DNA from: Carallia brachiata
Taxonomy: Eukaryota > Streptophyta > Magnoliopsida > Malpighiales > Rhizophoraceae
Length of the DNA: 64,000 nt
Assembly: GCA_021464245.1 (NCBI GenBank)
Contig: JADCRB010000028.1
Span: 682,001 to 746,000 of the forward strand
Reading direction: 5' to 3'
Below are positions 1 through 12,343 of the stretch, piece after piece. Made by a program: the position numbers and the translations under genes. The notes under the pieces are model-generated. The model saw only the letters and a list, made by a program, of their open reading frames with translations, did no database searches and was not told where the DNA came from. Within the stretch, counting starts at the first letter, position 1, and every line of letters starts with the position of its first letter.

Positions 1-157
1 TCACATTTTGGTGACCAAACCAACTCGCAAAACATAAAACATAGGAACTGCAAAGAAAGATGACAAAGCACAAAGCGAGAGCGCAGGCCATATATCAGAA
101 AAAATGGAAGACATTATGAGTTGAATGGGGAGAAAATGGAGCAAAAGTTGTAAGTAC

Positions 158-1430
158 TTGGCATAAAAGGCGGCAATTGCGGCTAGATAACAGCTGTGTA
201 TCCATTTTGGAGATGTACTGTGAAACGCAAGCTTCCATAGATTTACATGTTTCACCATAAACTTGTATTGGTTCTCCATATCATTTAATGGCCACCCTGT
301 GTACTCTTTCCAAACATCCTTCACGATTACCTGAAAGCAGAAGATGCTATCAACTTAGTTTAGTTCCATGGTTTTACGGGACGCGAAAATTCGTTAGGCT
401 TAATATCCAAAGATGCCAAAAAAAAAAAAAATTCTGACACTAAACAAGACAGAGGAGGAGGAGGAGAAAGCCATCAAACTTGAAAGTGGGAAAAATTAAA
501 GAGCTAGAACACAATAATTTTGCAAAACAAGAATTAAAGGGCTCAATATAAATATAAAGAAGTTGGTTCTTCTCTGTTTTCTGGGGGAAAAAAAAAAAAA
601 CCCCCAAAACAGAAGGATGTTTATGGAGGAATTCATTGAATAACCAGGAAAGCCACAATTGTCAATTGAATGAGAAGGTCAATGGGGGCGATAATTGGAG
701 TAAAAGAAAGGAAAAACAAGAACATAAATCCAAGAAAAAGAAAGATGTACGCCATTGGCATAATTTCTACACACTATTTCTTGACGCGCAAAACACACGA
801 AAACAACAAGAAAAAAAAAAAAAGAAAGATGGGAAAATAAGAACACCCAGAGATCCAAGATCAGACGTAGAAGAAAGAAAAGGCATTATCTACACACCCA
901 ATCAATTAAAATCCAGAAAGAACAAGTGTGAAAGAAGAAAATCCAAGATCAAGAAAGAAAACTGGAAAATTAAGCTGAAAAATCAAGAAAGAAATAAAGA
1001 TTCCTAAAAAATCAATTAGACCAAAAAAAAGAAAGAAAGAAAGAAGGAAAGAAAAGCAAAATATCTTTGCACCGAAAAAAAAAAAGCAGCCGAAAGATCA
1101 AGAGCAAAAGGCAATTCTGCAGACCCTATACTCGTCGCCGTATTCCAGGGTGAATGCATCGCGAATGGACTCGGCGGAGGCGCGGTGGCCACCGCCGGTG
1201 TCGCTCATAAGAATCAACACAGTTTTGGTTCTCTCAGCACCAATCTGGACCAACTCCATGTTCCCATCATCCTCTTCAAAATCTTCGTCGCTTTCATAAA
1301 TGTGATACCTCTTCTGATAATCGCCGCCGCCGCCGCCGCTGCGGTTATTATTAATTTGATGGGAGCTGAACACCCTCTGCAACACGTTCGTCAAGGAAGC
1401 CTTCCTCGGAGAGTCCACTTTCGCCGCCAT
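158..1430 (-). CDS. MGD: Monogalactosyldiacylglycerol synthase, type B-like, 5' part (runs off left edge)
   Basis: MGDG synthase transfers galactose from UDP-Gal to diacylglycerol at the plastid envelope. Two exons are visible. Exon 1 is 1125-1430 (102 codons, from an ATG at 1430); exon 2 is 158-330. The intron 331-1124 has GT-AG ends and keeps phase (GDEYR joined to [12 protein letters not shown]). After ~65 polar residues rich in Gly and acidic residues comes [11 protein letters not shown], then the glycosyltransferase loop [10 protein letters not shown]. Exon 2 carries [18 protein letters not shown], typical of the family's N-terminal domain. Exon 2 ends inside codon AA(G) at a GT donor, and the rest lies outside the window. 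I chose the 1430 start over the longer upstream frame because a TATA box lies ~180 bp upstream and the extra N-terminal residues are not family-like. No long transit peptide is seen, which suggests type B (MGD2/MGD3), the phosphate-starvation-responsive class; that assignment is inference. Confidence 0.88.
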
Positions 1431-1610
1431 GTCCGCACAACAATCAGCAACGAAAGAAGAAAAACCCAACAAGAAAAGAGACACAACACCAAGTCTAACC
1501 AACCAACTTGTGAAAATATTAATGTTAACGGACGGACGGACCCAACGGTCAAAGTTCCTTTCCGGAATCGGAAAAAAAATGCGAAATTTCCCGGCAGAGA
1601 GGGCGCCGGC

Positions 1611-1620
1611 CTTATATAGG
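1611..1620 (-). promoter_or_regulatory. TATA box of the MGDG synthase gene
   Basis: On the minus strand the sequence reads CCTATATAAG. It lies about 180 bp upstream of the ATG at 1430, which would give a 5' leader of roughly 150 nt. It sits inside a spurious longer reading frame and so argues that the upstream ATG codons are not used. Confidence 0.6.
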
Positions 1621-1999
1621 AAAAAAAAAATAATTGAGAGAAAGTTCGGAGCTTTGAAGCGTCGGGACAGAGAAATCGAAGTAGGAAGGGAAGAGAGGTT
1701 ATTCTTGTTGGTGGTGGTTGCTGTTAAGGTTGTTTTCATGTGTCCGAGTTGGCCAAATTTCCGGTTCGTCCAATTGCGTCTGTGCACGCGCGCGTGGTTT
1801 GCGTGTTGTGCGGGGGAAAACAAACAAAATTCTCTTGGGCAAATGAAGTTAATGCTAGCGAGGAAAAAGGTAGTCGAAAAAAAAATAGAGAGATAAGATG
1901 TAGCATTGTAGGGGGTTATTTTTGGAGCACTTTAAAATAATTTTTTTATAAATTACTATTTATTTTTTCTTTTACTATATTTTCTTTTTCTCATATTTT

Positions 2000-3196
2000 T
2001 CTATCACTCCAAATAATTTTATTTTCTCTCTACTTTTTCTCTTAAAAATTACTATTCACCTTTTTTTCACCTATTTTTATTTTTTTAACTTTTTCTATCA
2101 CTCTAAATAATTTTATTTTCTCTACACTTTTTTTTTCCTCTTTTCTTCTCTTTTCCCCTGTTTTCCTAGCACTCCAAACATACAATAAGAGTTTGAAATT
2201 TAGTGAAAGTCTTTGTTGAAAAAAAAAAACTTATTTTTACTTTTAGAATAGTTATTCACTTTGATTATTATTTTAAAATAAAAAATGGCATATAAATTTA
2301 TAAATATTTAATTATAATGTAATTTTTATATTTTTTAATAATCAATAATTATAATTAAAAAATATAAATTTGATTATCTGATGTTATGCTCTGGCAATTT
2401 TCAAGCAAAGGTGGAAGTGATGATTTCATTTTATGCCTGGGAAAGATTGAAAATATGTTTAGTAAGTATATAAAAAATATATAATTAATTTAATAATATT
2501 AATTAATTTATTATATTTTTAATAATTCAATAATTTAAATTATTTGTAGACTTGAAACGTGTACACCATGCCGTCCTCATCTATATTTTCCAAACGATTT
2601 TATTTTCTCTTCACTTTTTCTCTCACAAATTACTATTCACCTTTTGTTTCACTTATTTTCATTTTCTCAACCTTTTCTATCACTCTAAATAACTTTATTT
2701 TCTCTCCACTTTTATTTTTTTTCTTTCTTCCTCCTCTTGTCTCCTCTCTTTCTCGCACTCGAAACATACTCTAAGAGTTTGAAATCTAGTGAAAGTCTTT
2801 GTTGAAAAAATAGTACTTATTTTTATTTTTAGAGTAGTTATTCACTTTGATTATTATTTTAGAATAAAAAATGGCATATAAATTTATAAATATTTAATTA
2901 TAATGTAATTTTTATATTTTTTAATAATCAATAATTATAATTAAAAAATATAAGTTTGATTATCTGATGTTATGCTCTGGCAATTTTCAAGCAAAGGTGG
3001 AAGTGATGATTTCATTTTATGCCTGGGAAAGATTGAAAATATGTTTAGTAAGTATATAAAAAATATATAATTAATTTAATAATATTAATTAATTTATTAT
3101 ATTTTTTTAATTTATCATATTTTTAATAATTTAATAATTCGAATTATTGTATACTTGGAACGTGTACACCATTCCGTCGTCATCTATATTTTCCCT
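2000..3196. repeat. Large tandem duplication (~590-bp unit, two copies) containing a pyrimidine-rich minisatellite
   Basis: Two copies run head to tail. Each starts with T/C-rich units such as TTTATTTTCTCTNCACTTTT followed by CACAAATTACTATTCACC. Each continues through GAGTTTGAAATYTAGTGAAAG (2190 and 2773) and a long AT stretch. Each ends near CGTGTACACCATNCCGTC (2557 and 3160). The spacing is ~583 bp early and ~603 bp late because of small indels. The minisatellite is the same family as the inverted one at 51.4-51.87 kb. Confidence 0.8.
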
Positions 3197-3199
3197 GGT

Positions 3200-4085
3200 C
3201 TAACCATACGATTTTTGCAGCTGTCAGATTCGTATTTGTTTTGGAATTTTCCGACGGGAAGATTCGAATCTTTTGCTGAGGAGTTGCCAATAATCAATGG
3301 TTTGGGGCGCCGGGGGGGGGGGGGAATGTTCGGTACATATATTTTTGTGTATATATATATATTATATTTAAGATAATATTTATTTAAATTTAAATTTTTA
3401 AAAAATAAAAAAACTTTAAATTTTTCGAGATATTATTCGGTACAGTTAACGGTATCTTTGGGAAAATTTGTAGCTGTTTTCGGCGGCTTTCTTTTTTTTT
3501 TTGGGGATTCCTCCTCTGTATAATTCCACCTTGTGCTTTTTGGCGTATTTTCTATTTTGTCCCTATGCTTATGTCGGCTAAATATCAATTAGAGAGATCA
3601 ATTTGCCCCTCTAACGATGGATGTTATTTTTCTTTTTCTCGTGCTTAATAATCCAATTGCAATTGACTTAGCGTGGATCGAGGATGATGACATAATCTGT
3701 TTAATGATAAAGACGAAATGGGTAGCACAATAGTCATAATTCGATGAAAATGATAGATTAAAATATACTAGTTCTAGCCTTTAACAAAGTAAATTTATTT
3801 GAGAATTTCCTGCACTAATATATATATATTTTTCACTTCTCACTAATTAAGCAAAATCCACCTAAGCTCTTCAAATTCCGTAATTATTTTAATTGACTTT
3901 TCATATTGGAAACGATGAATAACGCGTTCATGTGTAAGACTTATTATGATTTATCATTCGAAATAATATTTTGGTACTAACTTAATAATCCCTCCTCTTG
4001 ATTAATTCAGGTTGGAGTTGTGACTTTGCTGCTCCACCCTCAAATAAAGAAAAATTTGTATGCAATTAATGACTCTGAAAAGAGA
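3200..4085. other. Gene-free AT-rich spacer
   Basis: No convincing coding frame or RNA gene is seen. It contains a G-run at about 3311-3324, a short TATATA run, and plain AT-rich DNA. Confidence 0.5.
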
Positions 4086-4087
4086 TT

Positions 4088-4232
4088 AGTGGGTAAGCAT
4101 CATATTTAGTTCAGTTGGTTTAAATGTGCTTTTAAATCTTAAATCTAGAGTTTAGAGTTCGAATTTTAGTACTTATCTTCTTACTTAATTGCTGAGCTAT
4201 CAGTTCTAATAAACTAAAAAAAAAAAAAGAAA
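4088..4232 (+). mobile_element. tRNA-derived SINE
   Basis: A ~140-bp unit starts near TAAGCATCATATTTAGTTC. It has an A-box-like TAGTTCAGTTGG at about 4109 and a B-box-like GAGTTCGAATT about 50 bp later, the spacing of an internal RNA polymerase III promoter. It ends in an A-run at 4217-4228. Imperfect flanking repeats (AAGAGATTAGTGGG and AAGAAATTAATGAG) look like a worn target-site duplication. Too degenerate to place in a named family. Confidence 0.55.
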
Positions 4233-4271
4233 TTAATGAGTTTCAGACTTGTTAATGCCGCTGCTAGGTGT

Positions 4272-4475
4272 TGAGAATATTTATTTGGACCCAATAATAT
4301 CTGGATAATGAGTCCGCCTTATAAAAAATGATTAAATGAATATAGTAATAAACGACTTCTATTCTCGACCCACGAGGATATTTATTTGGACCCAATAATA
4401 TCTGGATAATGAGTCCGCCTTATAAAAAATGATTAAATGAATATAGTAATAAACGACTTCTATTCTCGACCCACG
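4272..4475. repeat. Tandem duplication, 2 x ~102 bp
   Basis: Two nearly identical units each run from ATATTTATTTGGACCCAATA to CTATTCTCGACCCACG. The second unit starts directly after the first at about 4376. The near identity indicates a recent event. No coding content. Confidence 0.9.
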
Positions 4476-6540
4476 GACATTATCATTATTATACTTACGA
4501 TATATTTCTTTAGGTCAAAAAAAACCTATCATATTTTATGAGCAACTTGCAATGGACTAAATAAATTGCCCTCAAGAATTGAAAAACTAAAGTAAAAGAT
4601 AACGAAGAAAAGAAAAAGAAATGTGCGAGAATAAGAGTTAAATAAGAAACAAAGAAGAGAATGGGCGTTAAATAAGAAACAAAAATACCAATTCTTTGTG
4701 CGTGATTTGTGTGATTCAATTGATTAAAGAATTTGGATTCGTATGAAAAATTAAATTTTCAAATCTTGTTAAAGTCAGGTAATAAGGTTAAATTTACAAT
4801 TTTCTACGTGACACGAGAATTATTATAATTATTTAATCGCTTAACGTAATTATAGAACATTATTCTTATTTTTCCATCTTATGAAAAAAAAAAAAAAAGA
4901 GGAAGAAAGAAACAAAGAGAACTAATCAAATGTGGGGCGACTGATAGGTAAAGCAAGATTGGTAGCTTGCTCCTATATTTCTCTCAACCCACCAACCGTA
5001 TCAACTTATGCCACATCCATCGAAATTAACCGAACAAAAATTAGTTTTGACCAATTTATAATGATGTTGTTTTTTTTTTTTTTGACCGAATGTAGAATGA
5101 TATTAAAAGATGTAACGAGTGATCTCATAATTTTGTCTCCGAAAGTCACCGATTTGGAGATAGCAATAAAACGCTTAATCTTATTATTTTACTTTGTTTA
5201 GAAGCAAAGCAACCATATAAGTTTTGGCTTCATCGTGGTAAGAGCCTAAATATCCATTTTCAAATAACTTGACTTTAATTTTGGCAGGATGGCCTGATTG
5301 TTTAAGACCTTTTTTTTTTGTTTGTTTTTTTGGAGTCGGATAGTTTAACATCTTCTTAATAAACCAAACCAAGAAAAAAGTAACTTTACAGTCTCCTTAA
5401 AATTAATCAATGCAAGTACCACTTCTTTTATTTATTTATTTTTTTTCACAAGAAGAGAACAACGCCCAAATTAAGAATAATACTCATGTGAAATGAAACT
5501 CTAATCAAATCTTCAATAAAGATATTAGTCGTATGGGAGGTAAATGAGGGAACTTTGAGGTGCCACCAATGTCTCTAAGGTAGAACTGTGGGGTATTTGT
5601 TAGGGCCTAGATCTAGCATGGAAGGGGTTTCAGCAATGTAAATTTAAAAACTTATTCAAAATCTACCTGTCAATTATTTTAGACGGTATTCTTCTAACTC
5701 GTTTATAAGTTAATTTAGTTGTTGATTGCAAAGAATTGATTCAAAGGAATTGTTCTATTCAGTTGGTACATGTTTATAAAACGAAATCAGACTGCAAATT
5801 AACTTATTTTCCATGTCATTTTCAATACTCAAGACTTGTCCTCCTTCAATAAGTACTATTTTGTATAGTCATATAGAGTTATCTCTCGAACCCTTTTTCA
5901 ACTTACTTATCAACTCCAATAGAATGCCACAAACTCTTCTTAGTTGTTGTACCGCTTATCAACTAGTGAGTTTTAATGCATATATATCAATATGTTGATA
6001 TTTTGTTATCATTTTATTGTAATTTAAATGTTGTTATTAGTATTTTTTACACTTTAATTGAAAATTTTAATGTAATAAATTTTACATTTTTTTATAAAAA
6101 ATAATGCACATATTAGATGATTTTTTTTGTCATAAAATCAGAACGTAATTGTGGTACTTTAAAGACTTATTAAAAAAGATTATGTTACTTTATTATACAA
6201 GCAAGCAAGCAATGGCCACTATAATGAACTATTGAAATAACAAAATCTCAAAATAATAAAAATTACTGACTTTTCATAATTATGTAAAAATAAAAATATA
6301 TTTAATCTCATTTAATAAATTTTGCGATCGTAATATAATGTAACCATCACTTTATGGCCACCATGGCCAAAACACGGTTTCGTTGATAATCAGCACTTAT
6401 TAGCACCAGGGGTCAACTCATGCGCCAAACTTACATTTCCTAACATTTGAGAAAACCCCCCAAATCTTTTGCTTTACCAGTCTAACCCGATTCAATATTT
6501 CTTTTGCAAACACACCCCCGCAGTCATATATTTCAACAAT
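4476..6540. other. Gene-free AT-rich spacer upstream of the transposase-derived gene
   Basis: Only short frames interrupted by stops are present. There are poly(A)/poly(T) runs and no recognisable gene. The last ~100 bp becomes C-rich and leads into the likely 5' leader of the next gene (AATTAGGGTTTTCG near 6577). Confidence 0.5.
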
Positions 6541-6559
6541 TCACTCAATTTTCCTCAAT

Positions 6560-7456
6560 TCCAGAAGAACCCCCAAATTAGGGTTTTCGTCCTTCTGAAA
6601 TACCTACGCTTTTTCTGCTTGTAAGCCCCACATTTTACCGTGTAACTTGAACTTGGGTTTCTATTTTCTTCTATCCATTGAAAGATGTCTGCTTCATTAT
6701 CCAATTTGATGTATCTGATCTGTTAATTTGTGGATATGGGGTTTGTATGTCCGATATACTGAATATATCATTCAGTTTTTCAGTTTAATTTGGAAAAGTT
6801 TTGAGCTTTGGTTATTTTTTTGTGGATATATTGTTAAATGATCTTGCTTGGGTAGATTCGGTGACCAATTGATCACCGCCATTGGTTCACTGACTTTTTT
6901 TTTTTTTTTGCTCTGATGCTTATTGATTGTGTAATTTTCATAACAGTGTTTGCCAGCTGATGGTAGTACTAGGAAGCCATTGAATTGTTAGATATCAACG
7001 TGGGTTTTTGTTTTTTGAGCCACGTTTGTCTGCACTTGAAGTTGAAGGCATATTACTACATTGTGAGTGAAGTTCAATGCCTGTTTTGAGGGATCATCTC
7101 AGTTGTTTCGCTTACATGTGCCTGCAGTTTGTCCTTGTTCCAAGTCCCCTTAGTTTTCGCAGGTTTTGCATGTTACTAGGAGCTTGAATGAATTCTGCCC
7201 ATATTCATTGTTGGAAATTCAAGTCAGTGTTGTTCAGTGAGAAATTAACATTCTATGACACGTGCACTTGTGTCCTTTCCTGCTGAGGTTACGTTACTTT
7301 AGGGCATCGTGGTGTGATTTTTTTGTGTAATTGTTGAACATGGGAGGTTGGTTGTTATGGGACACAAACATCCAAAGTACGGTCTAGTTTGATTTGAAGA
7401 CTGGAGGGCTTTGTGTTATATAAACTGCTGTAAGTACACCTTACATGATTTTTCAG
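6560..7456 (+). promoter_or_regulatory. Probable 5' leader exon and leader intron of the MUSTANG-like gene
   Basis: A C-rich leader with AATTAGGGTTTTCG is followed by a donor-like CTTG|GTAAG-type site at 6620 and a T-rich intron-like stretch. An acceptor TTTTTCAG at 7456 lies 24 bp before the ATG. Inferred from composition and splice-like sites only. Confidence 0.4.
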
Positions 7457-7480
7457 TTCCTTTGAACAGAGATACTTAAG

Positions 7481-10221
7481 ATGCCGAGAGGAAAGCTTAT
7501 ACTTATCTGCCAGTACGGTGGGGAATTTGTGGTGGATGATGGTGGGTGGATATCATATACTGGAGGAGAGGCACATGCTCTGGACATAACCCATGAGACC
7601 CTGTTTGAAGACCTCAAGTTAAAATTGGCTAAAATGTGCAACTTGGAGCGTAATTCTTTGTCCGTGAAATATTTTCTCCCCGGAAATAAGCAAACTCTTA
7701 TAACTTTATCTAATGACAAAGACCTTAAAAGGATGTTTGATTACTATAAAGAATCAGTTACTGCTGATGTTTTTGTCACGGGCAGAGAAGGTTTGAATCT
7801 TGAAGTCGTTGGCTCACCTTCAAACAGGTTATTTTATTATCTGCTTTTGGTGCATCATAGGACCATGCTTTTTTTCAGAATGTGCAGTTTGTTAACTGCT
7901 GTGTTGGTCATGTTCATTCTCCCATGCATTGAGTAAGATTAAATTCCTCTTGCAGAGCCCATGGGATAAAAATTGCTGAGACTGTAACTATGCCTCCAAC
8001 TGTTCTTGCTATTCCTGCGGCAGGTGCACCAGCAATCAAACGGTCCAAACCTGTTCGTGTTATACCTATTGCAACTCCTACTTCTGGTGCCACTGATGGT
8101 TTTCCATCTGATGGCTTAATTGATGTCAATGTTACTGTCCAAAGCTCCAGTACAGTGGGCATGAGCTCAAAGCATTCTCATGCACATGCTATTATTAATG
8201 GTCGCAGACCTGCTAGTGTCTCTCCAACTGATCGCGTTGATGTTCCTGCTGAAACAACTGTCCAAAACTCAGTTAAATTTGATGCGAGCGATACCCCTGC
8301 TGATACTGTCAAGAAGCGGAGGCGCACTGCATCCTGGACATTTGGTGCCAATGGTCCTACCATTGTTTCTGTTGCTGATGACGTTGGAGTAAATGATGAA
8401 AGAAAAAGAACAGGTCGAAAGCTGAATGACCAAATTCATGATGTAGCTATAGAAGCTGACCCAGCCCAATTTGATAATTCACCATGGATAGATGTTGATT
8501 ATTGCTGCTCTCCTGGTGTCAGCCCCAAGGACATTTCAGTACAAAAAATGGTTGCCTCGTGGAAAGATGGAATCACTGGTGAAGGACAGGATTTCAAAAG
8601 TGTGGCTGAATTTCGTGATGCATTGCAGAAATATGCTATTGCACACCGCTTTGGATACAGGTTAAAAAAGAATGATACCAATCGAGCAACTGGTGTATGT
8701 GTAGCTGAAGGTTGTCCTTGGATGATTCATGCATGTTGGGTACCGGCTGAGGAGGTGTTTAGGATAAAGAAGATGGATGAATCGCATACATGCGGCAGGG
8801 AATCTTGGAAGGCTGCTCATCCAGCAAAAAGTTGGTTGGTGAATATCATAAAGGATAGGTTAAGTGAGAATCCACATCAGAAGACGAAGGACATTGCCAA
8901 TGGTATTTATCAAGACTTTGGGATTAAGCTGAACTATACACAAGTTTGGCGTGGACTGGAGGATGCAAAGCAGCAACTTCATTGTTCATACAAAGAGTTT
9001 TATAATCAGTTGCCGTGGTTTTGTGACAAGTTAGAGGAGGCGAATCCTGGTAGTTTTGCAAAGCTAGTCACTGACACTGACAGCAGATTCCAGTGTCTTT
9101 TTGTATCCTTTCATGCCTCAATTTATGGCTTCCAGAATGGTTGTCGCCCACTTCTTTTTCTTGATTCTACAAATCTCAAATCAAAATACCATGAGACTTT
9201 GTTGACAGCTACTGCATTGGATGGGGATGATGGTTTCTTTCCTCTTTCTTTTGCTTTAGTTGATGTGGAAAATGAAGACAGTTGGCATTGGTTTTTGGAG
9301 CAGTTGAAATCTGCAATTTCAACCTCAAGGCCAATAACATTTGTCTCTGATAGAGAGAAGGGGCTAATTAAATCCACCATTGAAGTATTTGAAAATGCTC
9401 ACTGTGGCTACTCAATGCATCATCTGCTGGAGGACTTCAGGAGAAATTTGAAGGGCCCATTCCAAGGAGATGGAAAATGTGCATTGCCTGGATTGTTGCT
9501 GTCTGCTGCCCATGCAGTCCGAATAGAGAGTTTCAGAATGTTTACCGAGAAAATTAAAGGCATTTCATCAAAAGCTTATGATTGGCTAATGGAGATTGAG
9601 CCAGAATACTGGACTAATGCATTGTTCAAGGGTGAGTATTATAATCAAATTACAGAAAATGTCACAGAGATATACAACAACTGGCTGGATGAAGTGCAGG
9701 AGCTACCAATAGTACAGAAGGTAGAAGCACTTAGATGCAAGATGATGGAGTTGATGTATAAATGTCAAACCGATTCTGGTCAGTGGGCTGCAAGACTTAC
9801 TCCCTCCAAGGAGCAAAAATTGCAAGAAGAAATTCTGAAGTCGTTTGATCTAAGAGTATTTGTCTCGTCCGATACCCTATTTGAGGTTCATGATAGAGAC
9901 TCTGTTATGGTTGTGGATATTAAAAAATCAGATTGTAACTGTCAGAAGTGGAAATTGACTGGGGTACCTTGCAGCCATGCTATTGCTGTTTTTAATCGCA
10001 AACATTTGAGTGCATATGACTTTTGTTCTAGGTACTTCACAGCTGACAGCTTTCGTCTAACATATTCCAAGTCCATAAACCCTGTCTTGGAAACTTTTCA
10101 GCCTCAGGATGAAGATGAAGCTGCCTCAGAAAGAGCACACGTGCTTCCTCCTATCGTCCCCCAACATCCCGATCAACCTGATGAAAAACGGAAAAGCCAC
10201 AGAGAGAACTCAAAAAGATAA
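7481..10221 (+). CDS. Domesticated Mutator-like transposase, MUSTANG-B type (PB1 + MULE + SWIM)
   Basis: Coding exons are 7481-7827 and 7956-10221 (GT-AG intron, codon AG|A), giving 870 codons. An N-terminal PB1 domain (about residues 1-105, starting MPRGKLILICQYGGEF) precedes a nuclear signal KKRRR (~234). Next comes the MuDR-type zinc domain (~324-393, C-x4-C...H-x-C). The MULE DDE core follows, with LFLDSTNLKSKYH (~517) and FVSDREKG (~580), and then the SWIM finger (C-x-C at ~775, CSH at ~787). PB1 fused to a MULE transposase is the hallmark of MUG5-8-type (MUGB) genes, which are domesticated and act in plant growth and reproduction. No terminal inverted repeats were seen, consistent with domestication. 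A CCHC knuckle lies just past the stop in another frame (see findings). A probable leader intron lies between ~6621 and 7456. Confidence 0.88.
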
Positions 10222-10654
10222 TGACATGTTCCAGGTGCAGGGGAGAAGGGCATAATAAGGTCACCTGCAAGGAAATATTGTAGTGCTGTTCTTGCATTTA
10301 GTGCTAATAACTAAAGAAACGAATAGAAACTGTCTTGAATGTACGGATTCTTGGCAGGTTGAACGTTTGTATACTTTGTACAGTCTTTAACACAGAACTT
10401 TAGAAGTGCTTTTCTGCATTATGGTATCGTTACCGATATATCGCCTTGCCAGTGTGACGCAGCATTCTGATTCTCTATCATAATGTGCTGCAGAAGCATC
10501 TCATAGGGTGGAAATGAGGTTTGCTTTTCCCGGAATCCCATTTCGTAGGTTCTGGTATCAAATTCTGAGCATGCCCTCCCTAACATGTGATCTCAAGAGA
10601 GAGATATGTGCCGTGTGTTTTTAAGGTTTTGATTGCAGATGTTAAACGGGGTAA

Positions 10655-11138
10655 ATAATTTTAAAGTCCTAAACCTTTAGATTTTTTTACGTTTGAGTTC
10701 TAAATTTTTTTAACATTTCATTTGAGTTCTAAATCTTTTAATTTTTTACTATATCAGTCCTTTAAATTACGAAAAGTAGTCAATCTATTAATAAGTGAGT
10801 TTAATTTAATAAAAATCATTTAAAAAAGTTTAAATACATGAGTTAAATATTTTTTTCATCAACAAAATATGCATATTAAATATTTTTTTAATCAACAAAT
10901 ATACGAATGAAATAGATAACATGTATATTTTTTATAAAAAAGACATTCAATTCATATATTTAATCTTTTTTAAATAATTTTTTGTAAATTTAAAATTATT
11001 TTTTAATAGATTGATCACTTTTGTTAAACAGAGGGACTAATTTGGTAGAAAATCAAAAAGTTTAGGACTCAAATGAAATGTCAAAAAGGTTTAGAATTTA
11101 AACGTAAAAAAATCTAAAGGTTTAAGATTAAAAAAATC
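10655..11138. mobile_element. Fold-back MITE with long terminal inverted repeats
   Basis: The left arm (from ~10659, with CCTAAACCTTTAGATTTTTT) is matched in reverse complement by the right arm ending at ~11134 (AAAAATCTAAAGGTTTAAG). The match extends about 140-150 bp inward with scattered mismatches, through CATTTCATTTGAGT and its complement. About 480 bp in total, with no coding capacity. It is non-autonomous; the superfamily is not determined. Confidence 0.8.
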
Positions 11139-11404
11139 CTTATCTGGATAGTAAACTAACCTGGGTCCTGTATCTTCATATACAGTAAAAGAAACCTTCC
11201 TTTAAGCTGTCGAGACGTGATGGTTTTAGAAGGAAAAAAAATGCCTAGACAGGATTTAGACAAGACAAAACTCCGACTACATGACAGTTTGAAATTGTTT
11301 GTAGAAGAATCATTTTACTTGATTCTGCAGTAAATTGATATTGATGACATCCCATCTTTGACGTTCTCTCCTTTTCTCCTCTAAAGAAATTCACTTTGGG
11401 CACG

Positions 11405-11575
11405 CAATCGTGCGCATGCAGCGAACACGGCAGTAATTTAAATTATTGAATCGTGAAAAGTTCATTAAATTTGTAAAAGAGACAAAATAAATAAATGAAT
11501 TATTAAATATCATTAGATAAATTACGCGTCTCTTGCATTTCTTTATTAAGCGTGTTCACGTAATCTTACTCATTA
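11405..11575. repeat. Dispersed repeat, related to 41500-41665
   Basis: It shares CAGTAATTTAAATT, TCATTAAAT-type blocks and TTATTAAGCGT in the same order with 41500-41665. The ends GCGAACACG and CGTGTTCACG are roughly inverted. Probably a small MITE. Confidence 0.5.
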
Positions 11576-12343
11576 GTATATAAACCTCACTTGAAGCAAT
11601 AGTTTCTCTAGAGTTTGCAGGTAAAATGAAAGTAAATAGATGTTTTCCTTCGCTTGTAATGAAGAAATAACAATCGCCCTATTCATCGAGGCCAAGAATG
11701 AGCCTTCCGCGGTTAACTTCCTTTCCGGTCTTTATTGACAAAAAAAAATCATAGAATTTTACTAATTTGAGAGCTTACAAGGTGAACATTGCAGGGAGTA
11801 GTTGAATTTTGTTTGAAGCTTGGACGCTTCTTGATATCCAATAGCCCTTCCAAACATAACCAGCCATCATAACAAAAACACAAATTTTTGGCGGTGATTT
11901 ATACGTCGACCTCTCTTATGCCAAAAAAAGTCCCTCTCTCCTGGTCAATCAGTGACCTTTTCTTTGACAGAAACTTAACGAAGTCTCCAAGTATTTCAGC
12001 TGTATTTCTTTCGCCACCTCAAGCATGCCAATTTTAGTATGTACAAAATACTGTGACATTGTCAAAAAAAGTGACCTCATCGTTACAAATCTTCCCTAAC
12101 TGTCACATTCACAGTTCTCATACTAATATCCATCACTGAAAAAAAAAAAAAAAAAAAGATGAAGGTGATGAGGCGATGAATGCAGGCTAACTACTTCTTT
12201 GAGATTCTTGGCAGCAGTCAGATGATCAGGGAATTCATTTATACTACATTAGCCACCTGCATCTCCGCCTAAGCTTCATCCACGTGTCTCCTATCCAGCC
12301 ACATATGATCAGTTATCAAAGATGTCAGGTTAATATCTGTACA
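11576..12343. other. Spacer / 3' flank of the RING gene
   Basis: No gene is seen apart from the likely 3' untranslated region of the minus-strand RING gene next to 12344. Contains an A18-type run near 12139. Confidence 0.4.

Noticed and set aside
636..1007. Lys-rich 123-codon frame on the plus strand
   Set aside because: It lies wholly inside the MGDG synthase intron, is low-complexity A-rich DNA and has no family features.
1431..1823. N-terminal extension of the MGDG synthase frame to 1823
   Set aside because: It crosses a TATA box, and the added residues are unlike family members; the Met at 1430 fits better.
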